From DASRDU01 sp035652435 (GTDB lineage Bacteria > Acidobacteriota > Blastocatellia > RBC074), in assembly GCA_035652435.1 (NCBI GenBank), contig DASRDU010000063.1, forward strand, positions 1 to 64,000: a DNA stretch of 64,000 nucleotides, given 5' to 3'. Position 1 is the stretch's first letter, and each line of letters opens with the position of its first letter. This document shows, in pieces, positions 63,228 to 64,000 of this stretch. Below the pieces are notes generated by a model that was not told the DNA's origin, searched no databases, and worked only from the letters and a program-made list of their open reading frames with translations. A program made the translations under genes and the position numbers.

Positions 63228-64000
63228 ATGACTATTCTCACCGAAGACATTTCCCCGGCTGAAGATGATGTAGGGACCGATCAGCAATACTGGCTCGGCG
63301 TTGATGGTGGCGGGACTCACACCCGCGCCGTCATCGCTGATGAATCCGGCCGGACGCTCGGCGAAGGCCATGCCGACGCCGCAAATTATCACCGCGTCGG
63401 GCTGGAATCCGCCGTCAACTCAATCGTCCGCGCCGTTCACGAGGCCTGCGCCGAGGTCGGGATCATGCCCTCGCAAATCACCGCCGCCTGCATCGGGCTT
63501 GCCGGGGTTTCGCATCCCGATCATCACCGCACGATGCTCGATGCCCTGAAGACTGCGCTGCCGATCAATGACATCATGCTCGAAACCGACGCGCGCGTCG
63601 CGCTGGCTGGGGCGACCGATCTGCGGCCCGGCGTCGTGATCATTGCCGGGACCGGCTCGATTGCCTGCGGCATCAACGCGCACGGCGAATTCGCGCGCGC
63701 CGGGGGCTGGGGGCCGGTGATGGGCGATGAAGGCAGCGGCACTTACATTGGCAAACGCGCGCTCGAAGCCGTCATGGAAGCCTTCGACGGGCGCGGCCCG
63801 CGCACGATGCTGACTGAAAAAGTCCTGCGCCATTTCAAAATCAGTTCGCCTTCCGAACTGCCGGCCGTGATCTACAGCTCATCGGTTCAGGCCATGCGTG
63901 AGACCGCACAGCTTTCCCGCGTCGTCGTCGAGGCGGCCGAAGAAGGCAGCGCCACCGCGCGCGAAATCCTCAGTGACGCGGCGAAGGAGCTGGCGCGCGC
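63228..64000 (+). CDS. BadF/BadG/N-acetylglucosamine kinase-like ATPase, 3' truncated by window
   Basis: At least 257 residues; the frame is open to the window end. ATG at 63228 has ACGGAG 7 nt upstream. ASKHA-fold motifs: YWLGVDGGGTHTRAVIADES (phosphate-1), VIIAGTGSIACGI (phosphate-2) and GPVMGDEGSGTYIG (sugar-kinase GDEGS). These fit N-acetylglucosamine kinase or BadF-like ATPases; kinase activity on an amino sugar is the more likely reading. It is divergent from the LysR gene, which probably regulates it. Confidence 0.87.
   Translation, partial: MTILTEDISPAEDDVGTDQQYWLGVDGGGTHTRAVIADESGRTLGEGHADAANYHRVGLESAVNSIVRAVHEACAEVGIMPSQITAACIGLAGVSHPDHHRTMLDALKTALPINDIMLETDARVALAGATDLRPGVVIIAGTGSIACGINAHGEFARAGGWGPVMGDEGSGTYIGKRALEAVMEAFDGRGPRTMLTEKVLRHFKISSPSELPAVIYSSSVQAMRETAQLSRVVVEAAEEGSATAREILSDAAKELAR

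Overview
The window looks like a chromosomal segment of an Acidobacteriota bacterium, most likely class Blastocatellia or a close relative. This is inferred from gene content, not from a marker gene. The pointers are two very large TonB-dependent receptors with carboxypeptidase-regulatory N-domains (Oar type), an FG-GAP/ASPIC-UnbV protein, a membrane protein with the N-terminal domain of acidobacterial 'adenylate cyclase/TolB' proteins, many TPR proteins, a TIGR03663-type membrane glycosyltransferase and Uma2. Base composition is fairly GC-rich (about 60% by eye). I see no tRNA, rRNA, CRISPR array, prophage or plasmid gene.

Layout. 1-788 is a complete IS1-family insertion sequence with terminal inverted repeats and a textbook -1 frameshift site; behind it lies a 3' remnant of an ORF. 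1017-13594 holds a secreted TPR protein, an Oar-type receptor and a two-sided redox cassette: minus-strand GMC oxidoreductase, gluconate-2-dehydrogenase-subunit-3-like protein and ASPIC/UnbV protein, and plus-strand thioredoxin-like protein translationally coupled to a CxxCH/copper-monooxygenase-like/TPR protein. 13719-24103 holds the second receptor, a membrane regulator-like protein, a large secreted glycoside hydrolase with a probable TTG start, a HExxH protein and an unknown protein. 24653-33046 is one 2797-residue secreted protein built from NHL propellers, HYR, cadherin-like/PKD and IPT modules. 33609-40235 carries an outer-membrane barrel protein, a patatin and a five-gene minor-pilin cluster containing a tandem duplication. 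40343-50100 carries a glycosyltransferase, a rhodanese, an MlaD-MlaF-MlaE lipid transport operon, an S41 protease, a DUF72 protein and a sodium:solute symporter. 50140-56215 contains two TPR-TonB_C proteins (one frameshifted), a large alpha/beta hydrolase, Uma2 and a P1 peptidase. 56397-64000 carries glutaredoxin and citrate synthase, an MBL hydrolase coupled to a Gfo/Idh oxidoreductase, a histone-H1-like acidic/basic protein, a glycine-zipper protein, a LysR regulator and the start of a BadF/N-acetylglucosamine-kinase-like gene that runs off the end.

How it fits together. Much of the coding capacity faces the envelope: receptors, secreted hydrolases, TonB_C proteins, pilins, lipid transport, a giant adhesin-like protein. 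This suits a heterotroph that takes up and oxidises complex organic substrates. Central metabolism is represented only by citrate synthase.

Most notable non-gene signals: heptanucleotide-repeat elements at gene ends (one framed by a perfect 17-bp inverted repeat, one supplying the stop codons of two convergent genes, one encoding a symporter tail); a duplicated pilin gene with near-identical ends, a diverged middle and a shared hairpin-rich leader; the IS1 frameshift signal; and a frameshift in one TPR-TonB_C gene. I did not find a convincing new defence, CRISPR-like or retroelement system. The best candidates for undescribed biology are the redox cassette at 5688-12547, the duplicated pilin leaders and the heptamer elements.
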